This document shows, piece by piece, positions 16,362 to 25,313 of a stretch of 64,000 nt of DNA. The DNA is taken from assembly GCF_042682745.1 (NCBI RefSeq), contig NZ_JBHUIO010000005.1, positions 496,001 to 560,000 of the forward strand. Reading direction: 5' to 3'. The translations under genes were made by a program, and so were the position numbers. Within the stretch, counting starts at the first letter, position 1. Each line of letters begins with the position of its first letter. The stretch is from Tumebacillus_A lipolyticus (GTDB taxonomy: Bacteria; Bacillota; Bacilli; Tumebacillales; Tumebacillaceae). A model generated the notes under the pieces. That model ran no database searches and was not told the origin of the DNA. It saw nothing but the letters and a program-made list of their open reading frames with translations.

Positions 16362-17606
16362 TCAGCTTTTGATCGCCGCCGCTTCCAGCACGACTTCGAT
16401 CTTGTCGAGCGCCGCATCCAGTGCGACGGTGGTCGCCTCATACGTGTCGCCTTTGACGATGACCGAGCCGAGGCGGTGGTAGGCGTTTTGCGGCGGTTGC
16501 ACCTGCGCGCCCGGCTTGCCGGTCACGATTACCTGTTGCACGCCGGGCACGCTCTTCGCCGCCTCCACGCCGCGAATGTCGGCGAGCACGCCCTGCGTGT
16601 CCGCCATGATGAACCGAATGCCCGCATGCCCGTCATAGACGACATGGAGGTCGGTCGGCCCATCGACCGAACAGCGAATCTGCTGCTCCAACATGTCGAT
16701 TCCGGTCGCGTGGCGGATCAGCTCGGGGATCATCCCGCCTGCGAGACGCGCGTTGATCTCGATGATCTTCGCCCCTGCTGCGGTCAGCTTCAGCTCCGTG
16801 TGGGTCGCGCCGTTCTTCACGCCGATCGCAGCGAGCGCGCGGGTCACCGTCGAGCGGATCTCCTCCTCCACCTCAGGTGCCAGCTTGGCGGGGAAGATGT
16901 GGCGCGACTCGACAAAGTAGGGATATCCGGTCAAGCTCTTCTCGGTGATGCCGACGCAGACCGTCTTGCCTTCCCAAGTGAACATCTCGACCGAAAACTC
17001 GGGCGCATCCACATACTCTTCGATCAACACCGTCTGCGCGGTCGCCTGTCCGCGCATGTTGGTGCTGATCGCTAAGATTTTGCTCGCGTGGCGCGCGACC
17101 TCTTCTTGCGTCTGGCAGAGCAGCACGTCGTTGGAGCCGGAGTCATCAGCCGGCTTGACCACGCAGGGAACAGGAACTGTCGCGAGCGCCTGCGCCAGAT
17201 CTGCCTCGCCTTTGACGATCGCAAAGCGCGGCTGGCCGACGCCCGCCTTTGCCAACGCCTGACGAGTCAGCGATTTGTTGCGCGCCGTGCGCATCGCTTG
17301 CGGCGGATTGCCCGGCAGGCCGTAATGGGTCGCCAGCTCCGCCACCGCTTCCAGATAAAATTCGGAGGTGGTCGCAACGCCGCAGATCTCCTCCTTGCTG
17401 ACGTTCGCTTCGATCGTCTTTTTCAGCTCGTCCAGATCGTTCGTATCGCAGACGATCACTTGGCTGCCCGTCTCCTCAAGCCCGAGGTAGCGCTCCGGTC
17501 GGTTGCAGAGAAAGATCGGGGTGAGTCCCCACCCCGCCGCCTTGCGCAGTGCGAGCATGCCGGTACCTGTCGTGTTCGACTCAACGAACAGCAGTTTTTT
17601 CTTCAT
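16362..17606 (-). CDS. ATP-grasp amide/peptide ligase
   Basis: 414 residues. An N-terminal pre-ATP-grasp segment (MKKKLLFVESNTTGTGM) is followed by the ATP-grasp domain. It has the glycine-rich loop PADDSGSNDV, the adenine-binding VLIEEYVDAPEFSVE, and the metal-binding THTELKLT and EINARLAGGMIPELI. The last motif is typical of ligases that join an amino acid to another amine (BacD and carboxylate-amine ligase group). The ATG at 17606 has AAAGGAG upstream and overlaps the preceding gene by 26 bases, indicating translational coupling. Its substrates are presumably products of the two upstream enzymes, but this is not shown. Confidence 0.85.
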   Translation of the reverse strand: MKKKLLFVESNTTGTGMLALRKAAGWGLTPIFLCNRPERYLGLEETGSQVIVCDTNDLDELKKTIEANVSKEEICGVATTSEFYLEAVAELATHYGLPGNPPQAMRTARNKSLTRQALAKAGVGQPRFAIVKGEADLAQALATVPVPCVVKPADDSGSNDVLLCQTQEEVARHASKILAISTNMRGQATAQTVLIEEYVDAPEFSVEMFTWEGKTVCVGITEKSLTGYPYFVESRHIFPAKLAPEVEEEIRSTVTRALAAIGVKNGATHTELKLTAAGAKIIEINARLAGGMIPELIRHATGIDMLEQQIRCSVDGPTDLHVVYDGHAGIRFIMADTQGVLADIRGVEAAKSVPGVQQVIVTGKPGAQVQPPQNAYHRLGSVIVKGDTYEATTVALDAALDKIEVVLEAAAIKS

Positions 17607-18642
17607 GTTGTTCCGCTCCTTTTGCTGGGATCGACGCATAGGACCATGAGTGGACGACCGTGTCATAGGCGACAGCGACCGGCTCGTCCGGCAGATGCAG
17701 TCGGTTCACCCCTTTTTCGATGCGATACGCTTCGCTGTAGATCGAATCGACATAGCGGTCGCCGCGGTCGGGGAAGATGGCGAGAATCTTTTGCCCCGCT
17801 TCCACTTGGCTGGCCAGCCAGCGCGCGACGGCGTAGACGGAGCCGGAGGAGTTGCCCGCGAAGATCTTCTCCTCCTGCGCCAGCTGCAAGGTGGCGGCGA
17901 ACGCCTCTTCGTCGTTCAGCCAGTGGATCTGATCCATCACCGCAAAATCGACGTTCGGCGCGACCAGCGAGTTGCCCAGCCCCCCTTGCAGGCGGCTCGG
18001 TCGGTCGGGCTGGCCGAAGATCACCGATCCGGTCGCATCGACGGCGACCACCTTGAGGTCCGGGTTGTACGCTTTCAGCGCTCGCGCCGTACCGGAGAGC
18101 GATCCGCCGGAGCCGACCGCCGCGACGAGGATGTCGACCGTTCCGATGTCGGCGATCACCTCTTGCGCGAGCTCTTTGTAGGCGCCCGGGTTGTCCGGGT
18201 TTTCATATTGGCGGGGCCAAAACGCGCCCGGGTTCTCTTCGAGCAACCGATGCAGCAGCTCCAAGCGCGAACCCTGCCAGCCGCGATCGGGCGACATCTT
18301 CTCGACGATGTGCACCTGACAGCCGAGCGAGGTCAGCTTGGCCTCGGTGATCGGGTCGATGCGCGGATCGGTCACGATGTGCACCGGATGACCGAGGTAG
18401 GTGCCGACGATCGCCACCCCGGCTGCCATCGTGCCTGATGAGCTCTCGATGATCGGAGCGCCGTCTGGCAGGATGCCTTTTTTCTTCGCTTCCAAAATCG
18501 CATGTTTGGCCACGCGGTCCTTCATCCCAAACGGGTTGAGCAGCTCCAGCTTGGCATACACCTGACCTGTCGCCCGATCGTTCAGGCGAAGTTTGACGAG
18601 GGGGGTCTTGCCGATCGCATCCACAATGTCTTGACGAAGCAT
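17581..18642 (-). CDS. Cysteine-synthase-like PLP enzyme (fold type II)
   Basis: 353 residues. PLP Lys41 is in LNPFGMKDRVAK. The substrate loop is SSSGTMAAG where CysK has TSGNTG, and the phosphate-binding GSGGSLSGT is present. The altered substrate loop argues against ordinary cysteine synthesis. Relatives such as SbnA and VioB use beta-replacement to make 2,3-diaminopropionate precursors, and cystathionine-type enzymes belong to the same fold. About 30 extra residues form the C-terminus. It is the second gene of the operon, 49 bases after the lyase gene. Confidence 0.85.
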   Translation of the reverse strand: MLRQDIVDAIGKTPLVKLRLNDRATGQVYAKLELLNPFGMKDRVAKHAILEAKKKGILPDGAPIIESSSGTMAAGVAIVGTYLGHPVHIVTDPRIDPITEAKLTSLGCQVHIVEKMSPDRGWQGSRLELLHRLLEENPGAFWPRQYENPDNPGAYKELAQEVIADIGTVDILVAAVGSGGSLSGTARALKAYNPDLKVVAVDATGSVIFGQPDRPSRLQGGLGNSLVAPNVDFAVMDQIHWLNDEEAFAATLQLAQEEKIFAGNSSGSVYAVARWLASQVEAGQKILAIFPDRGDRYVDSIYSEAYRIEKGVNRLHLPDEPVAVAYDTVVHSWSYASIPAKGAEQHEEKTAVR

Positions 18643-18691
18643 GTGATCCAGTCCTCTCTTCCGATAAAGGTCTATTTCAACAGCTAAAGGT

Positions 18692-20191
18692 CTATTTCAG
18701 CAGCGCTTCCACTCGCTCGGCACAGCGCTCAAACTCCGCTTTGCGCTCCGCGCTCGCCCGCGCGAACTGCGCGAGCTCCTCCTCCTGCTTGCCGAGCAGG
18801 TGGCGCATCGCTTGCGGCGAGGTGGCGCCGACTGATGTTTTCACCTGCAGGTTGTAGTCGGTGTCAAACGCCAGCCGCAGCTGCTCCTCGGTCAGCGTGA
18901 CTTCAAGGCCCATCTCCGCAGCGGCAGCTCGGAGCAACTCGATCTCCACACCGGTCGGCTTCAGCCCTTTTTCTAGCGCTCGGCTGATGTAGCGGCCGGC
19001 GAGGACCTGCGCTTTGCGATAGGGCACCGCGCTGTGCAAAGCGAGCATGTTCGCCAGCGTAAAGCCGCCAAAATATTCGCGCTCGCAGATGGCGCGCATC
19101 TTCGCTTCTTTAAAGGTCAAGTTTTCGATGACGGCGGTGAACAGGCGGAGCGCTGAACGCATCGTCGTGAACATCGTCAGGATGTTCGCCCCCGCCTCTT
19201 TCGATGTTTCGACGAGGTTGCTGTAAGCGGTGCTGCGCTGAGCAAACGCGAAATCGACATAGTAGGCGGAGATGTGGGCGATGCGACCGCGGATGCGCTC
19301 TAAGATCGGAAAGTTTTTCTTCTGCGGCATCGCCGAGGAGATGCCCGCCATCTGATCGGGCAGGTCGATAAACCCGTACTCGCTGCTGCCCCAGGCGATC
19401 AGGTCGGTGACGGCGCGGGACAGGTTGACCGAGAAGGTGGACAGCTCCGCCGCCGCGCGCAAGCTCCACTCGCGGTTGGCAACCCCTGTCAGCGCGTGCC
19501 GCACCGGTCGCTGAAAGCCGAGCAGGTCTGACATGCGCTGCTGATCCCAGTCGAGCTCAAGCCCGGCCATCGCGCCCGAGCCGAGCGGGCAGGCGTTAAT
19601 ATCCGCAGAGAGCGCGCTCAGGCGGGAGATCGCCTGCAACACCTGCTCGTTGACCGCCGCCAGATAGAAGCCGGGCGAGATGATCTGCGCCGACTGGTAG
19701 TGCGTGTAGCCGGGCATCGGCAGGTCGACCGTCTCGGCTGCCAGCTTGTGCAGCGCTTGGGAGCACAGCATCAGCTCATCGATCACCTGCGACAGCTGAT
19801 CGCGGCCAAACATGATCTGCGCGCACGCTTGAAAATCGTTCCGGCTGCGATCCATGTGCCAAGCGGGCGCTTCCTGCGTCATGCGCGATTCCACATATCG
19901 CTCGATCGCAAAGGCGATGTCGGACATGTTCGCTTGCGGATCGGCGGTGATCGTCTCGCTGTCGATCTCCGACAGCAGCTGTCCGATCTCGCGGCGCGCC
20001 TCGCCGGAGATCAGCCCGAGCCGTTCATATTCGAGCGTCATCACCTTTTCGATCATGATGTACCACGGCAAAAAGTGCTGCAGCTCATAGACGAACTGCG
20101 GCTCCAAGATCTCCTGATGGAGCAGTGCGCTCGGACCAGTTGCGATGCGGCCGGTCAGCGAAGATTGCTCCGGTGCGGTTGGCTTGGTCAT
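18692..20191 (-). CDS. Argininosuccinate lyase family enzyme, divergent
   Basis: 499 residues of the aspartase/fumarase/ASL superfamily. The superfamily signature is SSAMPQKKN (286-293 region, catalytic serine loop). His164 in GYTHYQSAQ is the usual general base position, and PLGSGAMAGLEL matches PLGAGALAG of ASL. Differences from true ASL are visible: MDRSRNDFQ replaces TGRSRNDQ, and the residue after KKN is F rather than P. A lyase or its reverse, acting on a substrate related to an N-substituted aspartate, is plausible. There are no arginine biosynthesis genes nearby. First gene of the operon. Confidence 0.85.
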   Translation of the reverse strand: MTKPTAPEQSSLTGRIATGPSALLHQEILEPQFVYELQHFLPWYIMIEKVMTLEYERLGLISGEARREIGQLLSEIDSETITADPQANMSDIAFAIERYVESRMTQEAPAWHMDRSRNDFQACAQIMFGRDQLSQVIDELMLCSQALHKLAAETVDLPMPGYTHYQSAQIISPGFYLAAVNEQVLQAISRLSALSADINACPLGSGAMAGLELDWDQQRMSDLLGFQRPVRHALTGVANREWSLRAAAELSTFSVNLSRAVTDLIAWGSSEYGFIDLPDQMAGISSAMPQKKNFPILERIRGRIAHISAYYVDFAFAQRSTAYSNLVETSKEAGANILTMFTTMRSALRLFTAVIENLTFKEAKMRAICEREYFGGFTLANMLALHSAVPYRKAQVLAGRYISRALEKGLKPTGVEIELLRAAAAEMGLEVTLTEEQLRLAFDTDYNLQVKTSVGATSPQAMRHLLGKQEEELAQFARASAERKAEFERCAERVEALLK

Positions 20192-20345
20192 CTCAATCTT
20201 TCACCCCTCGCTCATTTGGATAAAACTATATGTATAACCAGATACAATTTATTAGAATTTGTGTATTTACACCTATTATTCACATCATTCTACAGTAAGC
20301 TTTAGAAACCTTCCTCCTCGCAAATATTTAAGCGTTTCAGCGCAC

Positions 20346-20374
20346 ACAAAAAGGGAACCTCACTCGAAGTTCCC
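20346..20374 (-). terminator. Terminator overlapping the stop codon of the double-AAA gene
   Basis: On the minus strand GGGAAC pairs with GTTCCC around a loop that includes the TGA stop, followed by TTTTTGTG. The 20192-20345 stretch is AT-rich and should hold the promoter of the lyase operon, but I cannot fix its boxes. Confidence 0.7.
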
Positions 20375-23077
20375 CATCTCTTCCTCAAAATCTGCTTCGG
20401 TCAGCGTCGTGAGCATCGTCCGATCGACCTCGCCGCCCGTGCGGGCCAGACGGGTGGAGAGGTTGAGCTTCGCCGCTTCCAACAGGTTTTCGGCCAGCCG
20501 TCCGTTTCCGAAGTCCTTTCCGGCAAACGAGCACTCGCGAATGAAACGCTGCCACAGTTTCTCTTCCGCCGCTAAGGTCAGCCGATAGTCGGACTGCGAC
20601 GCTTTTCGCTTGACGATCTCCACCAGATCGCTCGCCGAGTAGTCGGGAAAGTGCAGGTGAAAGCGAATCCGGCTCTTCAACCCGGGGTTGAGCAGGAAGA
20701 GCTCCTCCATCTCCTCCGTGTACCCCGCCAAGATCACGGTGAGGATGTCCTTTTTATCCTCCATCTCTTTGATCAGCGTCGCCAGCGCCTCCGCGCCGAA
20801 CGATTCGCGCTTGCTGCGGGCGAGCGCATACGCTTCGTCGAGAAAGAGGATGCCGCCGAGCGCCTCTTTGATCTTGTCTCCCGTCTTCAGCGCCGTCTGT
20901 CCCAGATAGCCTGCGACGAGATCTTTGCGCGCCGCCTCCACAAAGTGCCCTTTCGGCAACAGCCCGAGCGCGCGCAGGATGCGCCCGATCAGCCGGGCGA
21001 CCGTCGTCTTTCCCGTCCCCGGGTTGCCGGTGAACGACATGTGCAGGGTGAGCGGTTCGTCCTGCAGACCGTATGCGGAGCGCCGCTGCTCAAGCGCAAG
21101 CATCGCGGTCATCCGCTTGACCAGCCGCTTGACCTCCTGCAGACCGACCAGGCTGTCGAGCTCGTCAAGCAGGTCGTCGACGCTCTCTGCCCGCTCGTCA
21201 CCCTCTGCTTGAAAATCTTCTGCGGTCAGCGTGGTGAACGCATCGCCCTCCAAAGTGGACGAGCTGCTCCTGGCGACGACAGCATGGTGGATCTTCGCCT
21301 TCTCCAGCAGATTGCGCACCGTGCGCGCGTTGCCAAACGATCGGTCGAGCTTCTCGCGGAGCGCGCGCCGCAGCAGGCTCTCCTTCGCCCCCTCTGTCAG
21401 CAGGTAGTGATCCTCTGCCGCCAGATGCTCGGCGATGGCGAGCAACTCGTCTGGCGAATAGTCGGGAAACTCGATGTGAAAGGGAATCCGCTCTTTGAGC
21501 CCAGGGTTGAAAGAGAAAAACTCGCTCATCTCCTGCCGATACCCGGCGACGATGACGACCAGGTCGCTGCGATGATCTTCGAGCAGTTTGACCAGCCCGT
21601 TGATCGCAGTCAGCCCGAAGTCTTTGGCAGAATCTTTTTTGAACAGGGCGTACGCTTCGTCGATAAACAGCACCCCGCCCCGCGCCCGCTTGGTGTATTT
21701 GGTCAAGTTCTGCTCGGTGTGCCCCATGAAGGCGCCAATCAGCCGGTTGCGATCCACCTCCACCACATGCCCGCGCGACAGCAGGCCGAGCTCTTTGAAA
21801 ATCTGACCGATCCTCCGCGCGACGATCGTCTTGCCGGTGCCCGGATTGCCGAGAAAGGCCATGTGCAGCGTCGGCCGCTTGCTCGCGATCCCGAGCGCTT
21901 GCAAGCGCTCTTTTTCAAATGCGGCAAACTGGGCGATGTCGAGCACCTGCTTTTTGACCCGCTGCAGACCGGGCAGCTGGGCGAGCTGTTCGAGGGCGGA
22001 CAGCTCTGTCGGTCGCGCTTCGTCCGCCAGCCGCGCTGAATCGTCTGTGCCCAGATCGATTCGCTCCGCTCGGTCTGGTGGCAGGTCGGCCAACTCGGGG
22101 CGTTCGGAGCGGATCAGATCTCCCGCGCTCTCCGCCAGCGGCAGGTCGTTCGACCGCTGCTCGCGATCTTCGCGCTGCTCGAACAGATCGTCCGCCAGCT
22201 GCTCGGGCAGCATCGTCTGGCGCCTGTTGCGCTTTTTCCCAGCGATTCCTTTGGCCATTCCGCTCTTCCACGGCGCGGCGTCATCCCGTCTGATCGCCGT
22301 CTGCTCAGCGGCGATGTAGAGGTTGGTCAGCGGATAGGGCTTGATCACAAACTCTCGCTGAACGCCCGATCGGGTCAGCGCCTCCTGTGTGGCGGCGCTC
22401 GAAAAGCTGACCGTCTGGTGATCGGACATCGCAACGTGCAGCTTGCTCTGCTCCGGAAGCTGTCGCAGCCGATCGCAGAGGGCGCGACGCGGCCACAGTT
22501 GCTCCAAAGAGGCGCGACAGTCTGCCAGATAGGTCTGATCGTACAAGCGGATCACGCTTTCCGCCCCTGCTTCGACGCGCACGCACAGCGCCGTATCGGT
22601 ACAGCGGGCGAGCGAATCGAGCAGCGGCTGCTGATCGGCGATCACAAATCGTACGAGGGTGGAAGCGGGGCTGCTCCGCCTGTCGATCGCGAAGCGAACC
22701 GCCGATTCGTCATCCTGTTTCTCGATCTGGTGCGGGAGCAGCAGATGCTGATCCCCGCGGGAGAACGAGAGCGTGTTTCTTCTGATCGTGAGGGTGAGCG
22801 TCCGCTCGCTCCGCTTGCTGAACAGCTCGATCAGCGGGGCGAGCTTCTGAGCGGCGAGCTTGCAGACCAGCCGCAGCGCCTCTTGATCGCTCCTCGCCGG
22901 CATCGTGATCCGATAGAGGCTGTCCGCATCCTCCTCCTGCAAGGACAAGCTCTGAGCGACCGCATCCAAGCACAGCCGAACGGTGCGATCTCGCTTGGTG
23001 GCAGCGGAGCGCACCGTCACATCTTCCACCGCGGACAGCCAATGCGCAGCATCGACCGTAGCCTTCACTGCATCCAT
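20360..23077 (-). CDS. Double AAA+ ATPase, CbxX/CfxQ (SpoVK-like)
   Basis: 905 residues. The N-terminal 360 residues are not recognised. They contain beta-rich stretches and a charged, probably flexible segment at about 270-360. Two CfxQ-type AAA+ domains follow. The first has Walker A GNPGTGKT at 410-417 and Walker B GGVLFIDEAYAL at about 467-478. The second has GNPGTGKT at 684-691 and GGILFLDEAYAL at about 735-746. SpoVK of B. subtilis has a single such domain of about 320 residues, so this is a much larger relative. The ATG has AAGGAGG 9 bases upstream. It is a single-gene unit with its own terminator. Confidence 0.85.
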   Translation of the reverse strand: MDAVKATVDAAHWLSAVEDVTVRSAATKRDRTVRLCLDAVAQSLSLQEEDADSLYRITMPARSDQEALRLVCKLAAQKLAPLIELFSKRSERTLTLTIRRNTLSFSRGDQHLLLPHQIEKQDDESAVRFAIDRRSSPASTLVRFVIADQQPLLDSLARCTDTALCVRVEAGAESVIRLYDQTYLADCRASLEQLWPRRALCDRLRQLPEQSKLHVAMSDHQTVSFSSAATQEALTRSGVQREFVIKPYPLTNLYIAAEQTAIRRDDAAPWKSGMAKGIAGKKRNRRQTMLPEQLADDLFEQREDREQRSNDLPLAESAGDLIRSERPELADLPPDRAERIDLGTDDSARLADEARPTELSALEQLAQLPGLQRVKKQVLDIAQFAAFEKERLQALGIASKRPTLHMAFLGNPGTGKTIVARRIGQIFKELGLLSRGHVVEVDRNRLIGAFMGHTEQNLTKYTKRARGGVLFIDEAYALFKKDSAKDFGLTAINGLVKLLEDHRSDLVVIVAGYRQEMSEFFSFNPGLKERIPFHIEFPDYSPDELLAIAEHLAAEDHYLLTEGAKESLLRRALREKLDRSFGNARTVRNLLEKAKIHHAVVARSSSSTLEGDAFTTLTAEDFQAEGDERAESVDDLLDELDSLVGLQEVKRLVKRMTAMLALEQRRSAYGLQDEPLTLHMSFTGNPGTGKTTVARLIGRILRALGLLPKGHFVEAARKDLVAGYLGQTALKTGDKIKEALGGILFLDEAYALARSKRESFGAEALATLIKEMEDKKDILTVILAGYTEEMEELFLLNPGLKSRIRFHLHFPDYSASDLVEIVKRKASQSDYRLTLAAEEKLWQRFIRECSFAGKDFGNGRLAENLLEAAKLNLSTRLARTGGEVDRTMLTTLTEADFEEEMGNFE

Positions 23078-23180
23078 CGAAGTTGGCCTCCTTCCTTTCG
23101 CATCCTGAATGATATAGCCTATGCCAGCTGGGCGGATGCCGGTGCGGAAAAGGGGGAAGATTCTTCAGCCGTGCGGGAAC

Positions 23181-23208
23181 AAAAAAAACAGGCCCCGCGC
23201 GGAGCCTG
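23181..23208 (-). terminator. Terminator of the TetR/ABC/TVP38 operon
   Basis: CAGGC-x-CC pairs with GG-x-GCCTG around GCGC, followed on the minus strand by eight T residues. It lies 12 bases beyond the TVP38 stop codon. Confidence 0.85.
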
Positions 23209-23220
23209 CCTTGCCTGCGA

Positions 23221-23859
23221 TCATTCTGCTCGTTTTTCTTGCCCGTTTGCCATGCGCTTGCGCAAAAAGATGTACGTGACGATCATGATCACGACCATGT
23301 ACGCCCCGTAGGTCAGAAACGAGGTCATCTTGTTGTCCTGAAAGGAGTTGCCGACAAACGCGAACACGAGAATCCGCGGCAGAGCCCCGATCGCCGTCGC
23401 CAAAAAGAACGTCACCCAGCGCACTTGGGAAATCCCGCACAGGATGTTGATCACCTGCGTCGGCACCACCGGAACGACCCGCACCGCCAAGATGCTCAAA
23501 AACGCATTTTTCTCAAAATAGGATTCATATTCTTTCGCCTTCGGGTATCGATTGAGCGTTGCCTGCGCCCAGGAGCGAAACCCGTAGCGCGCCATCAAGA
23601 ACATCACCGACGTCCCGAACAGCAGGCCGACCAAGGTGATCCCTGCTCCGGTCACCGTGCCGAACACCGCGCCGATCACCCCGACGAGGAAGATAAACGG
23701 CACGACGGGGAAGAACACGCAGATGCCGACCAGCATGATCGACACCAGCACAGACATCACGCCGCCAGCCTCGATGATCGCCATGAACGGGTCTTTGTAC
23801 TGATACCCGAGGATAATGATCGCAATACACAATGCACCCACCAGAATCTTTTTTGCCAA
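23221..23859 (-). CDS. TVP38/TMEM64 family membrane protein
   Basis: 212 residues with five or six hydrophobic segments and the VTT (SNARE-associated) domain. Visible motifs are GVIGAVFGTVTGAG, and VRVVPVVPTQVINILCGIS with the reentrant-loop proline pattern. DedA/TVP38 proteins include lipid scramblase and undecaprenyl-phosphate or phosphatidylethanolamine flippases, but the role of this one is not known. TTG start with AGGAG 9 bases upstream. It follows the second permease gene by 21 bases and probably belongs to the TetR-controlled operon. Confidence 0.85.
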   Translation of the reverse strand: MAKKILVGALCIAIIILGYQYKDPFMAIIEAGGVMSVLVSIMLVGICVFFPVVPFIFLVGVIGAVFGTVTGAGITLVGLLFGTSVMFLMARYGFRSWAQATLNRYPKAKEYESYFEKNAFLSILAVRVVPVVPTQVINILCGISQVRWVTFFLATAIGALPRILVFAFVGNSFQDNKMTSFLTYGAYMVVIMIVTYIFLRKRMANGQEKRAE

Positions 23860-23880
23860 AAGGTCGTTCTCCTCTCTTCA

Positions 23881-24609
23881 TCAACTTCCCTTGGCATTCA
23901 GCTTCTTCACAAGCAGCACCAACAACAGAGCGTGAAACGGGATGCCAACACCGATATACAACCAGTATACACTCTCTCCCACACCGCTTGCCAGAAATGC
24001 TTTCACCGCCCAAAAGGTGGGCAACACCCCTGCCGCCCACTGCCAAGGGCCGGTCACAAAGTAGGCGACAACAGGGGCGACAAACAGCACGCCCGCCGCT
24101 TTGGACAGCGCCAGCCCCTCCACTTTGTTCCCCGCGAACACCCCCATCATCAGGGCGAGCAGGGGAGCTTCCAGCGCGAGCATCAGCAGCACCGGCCAGA
24201 GGTGAAGCGCATCTGGCGCCTCGACGCCCGCGACCAGAAAGCCGATCAGCGAAAAGATCACCGACAGGAGCACCGGGCTGATCAGCCGGTAGCACAGATA
24301 GCCGATCTTGCCCAGCGGCGTGATCGCCAAGTAGGCGAGCATCTCCTCATCTCGCTCCTCCAGCAGCAAAAATCCGATCAGCAGCCCGAGCATCAGCGGG
24401 GTTGCCGACAGCAGAAAGCTGATCAAAAACGGCTCGTGCCCGAGCAGGCTGATGCCGATCCGCTCCTCTGCCAGCCCATCAGCAAACGGGACGCCGAGGC
24501 GAATCACCAGCGCCATCAACAGCGGCGCCAACATCGACATCAGCAGCACCGGATCGCGCACCACCTGCCGCGCATCGCCAAGCGACATGCGCATCGCCAT
24601 CCGCATCAT
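23881..24609 (-). CDS. ABC-2 type permease subunit (second)
   Basis: 242 residues, almost wholly hydrophobic with about six membrane helices and a short charged N-terminus. It resembles the smaller permease of actinobacterial-type export systems such as Rv2686c-Rv2688c (reported fluoroquinolone efflux), but the similarity is judged by layout only. ATG at 24609 with GGAGGTGA upstream, overlapping the end of the first permease gene. The frame could also begin one codon earlier (GTG) or later. Confidence 0.8.
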   Translation of the reverse strand: MMRMAMRMSLGDARQVVRDPVLLMSMLAPLLMALVIRLGVPFADGLAEERIGISLLGHEPFLISFLLSATPLMLGLLIGFLLLEERDEEMLAYLAITPLGKIGYLCYRLISPVLLSVIFSLIGFLVAGVEAPDALHLWPVLLMLALEAPLLALMMGVFAGNKVEGLALSKAAGVLFVAPVVAYFVTGPWQWAAGVLPTFWAVKAFLASGVGESVYWLYIGVGIPFHALLLVLLVKKLNAKGS

Positions 24610-25313
24610 CACTGCTCACCTCCGATCTTCTCAAGGACCTGCCGCGCAAACGTCCGCTTCGCCCATCTGTACGCGAGCGCGATCCAAGCGGCGAGCACCG
24701 CCGTCGAAAACAACAGCTCCCAGAGCGACGCTTCGCCAAACGCCGCCCCGATCAGCGCGAGCGACGCCCCGGTCGGAAACAGCAGATAGAGCGGCGTCTC
24801 CCACACCCCAATCTCGCCGAGCACCGGGATGAACAACACGGTCAGATAGACGGTCGAAGTCAGCAAGAACTGATTGATCGACTTCACCTTGACCGCAAGC
24901 GTCACCCCGAGCAGCGTGAAAAACGCGGAGGAGAGCACCACGCCGACCAACAGCGGCCCGAGCTGGAAGTCGGTGCCGAAGGAAAAGACGGTCACCCCGA
25001 CGCTGGTGACGATCGCAAGCAGGGCGAGCGACAGCACTTTGGACAGGAAGTATTCGCGGAGCAACAGCGGCGTGACGAACAGATTGTCCAAGATGTTCTG
25101 ATTGCGCTCCAACATTAGAAGACCGCCGACGAAGAAAAAGCCGAGCACGCCCGGGTCGGAGCTGATGATCAAAGTGGCGGCGCGATCGCCCATCCACGCG
25201 GGCACCTCGCGCAAAAACAGCACATAGGCCGCACAGACGATAAGATAAGCATAATAAAAACCGTGCCGAAACTGAAACTGCACATCCTGTTTGAAGACGG
25301 CGAGCGCTCTCAC
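24609..25313 (-). CDS. ABC-2 type permease subunit (first)
   Basis: 234 residues with six predicted membrane helices. The N-terminus MRALAVFKQDVQFQFRHGFYYAYL is typical of ABC-2 export permeases that begin with a cytoplasmic amphipathic segment. LERNQNILDNLFVTPL lies in the first loop. GTG start overlapping the ATPase stop (GTGA) with GGAGG 8 bases upstream. It should form a heterodimeric channel with the second permease. Confidence 0.82.
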   Translation of the reverse strand: MRALAVFKQDVQFQFRHGFYYAYLIVCAAYVLFLREVPAWMGDRAATLIISSDPGVLGFFFVGGLLMLERNQNILDNLFVTPLLLREYFLSKVLSLALLAIVTSVGVTVFSFGTDFQLGPLLVGVVLSSAFFTLLGVTLAVKVKSINQFLLTSTVYLTVLFIPVLGEIGVWETPLYLLFPTGASLALIGAAFGEASLWELLFSTAVLAAWIALAYRWAKRTFARQVLEKIGGEQ

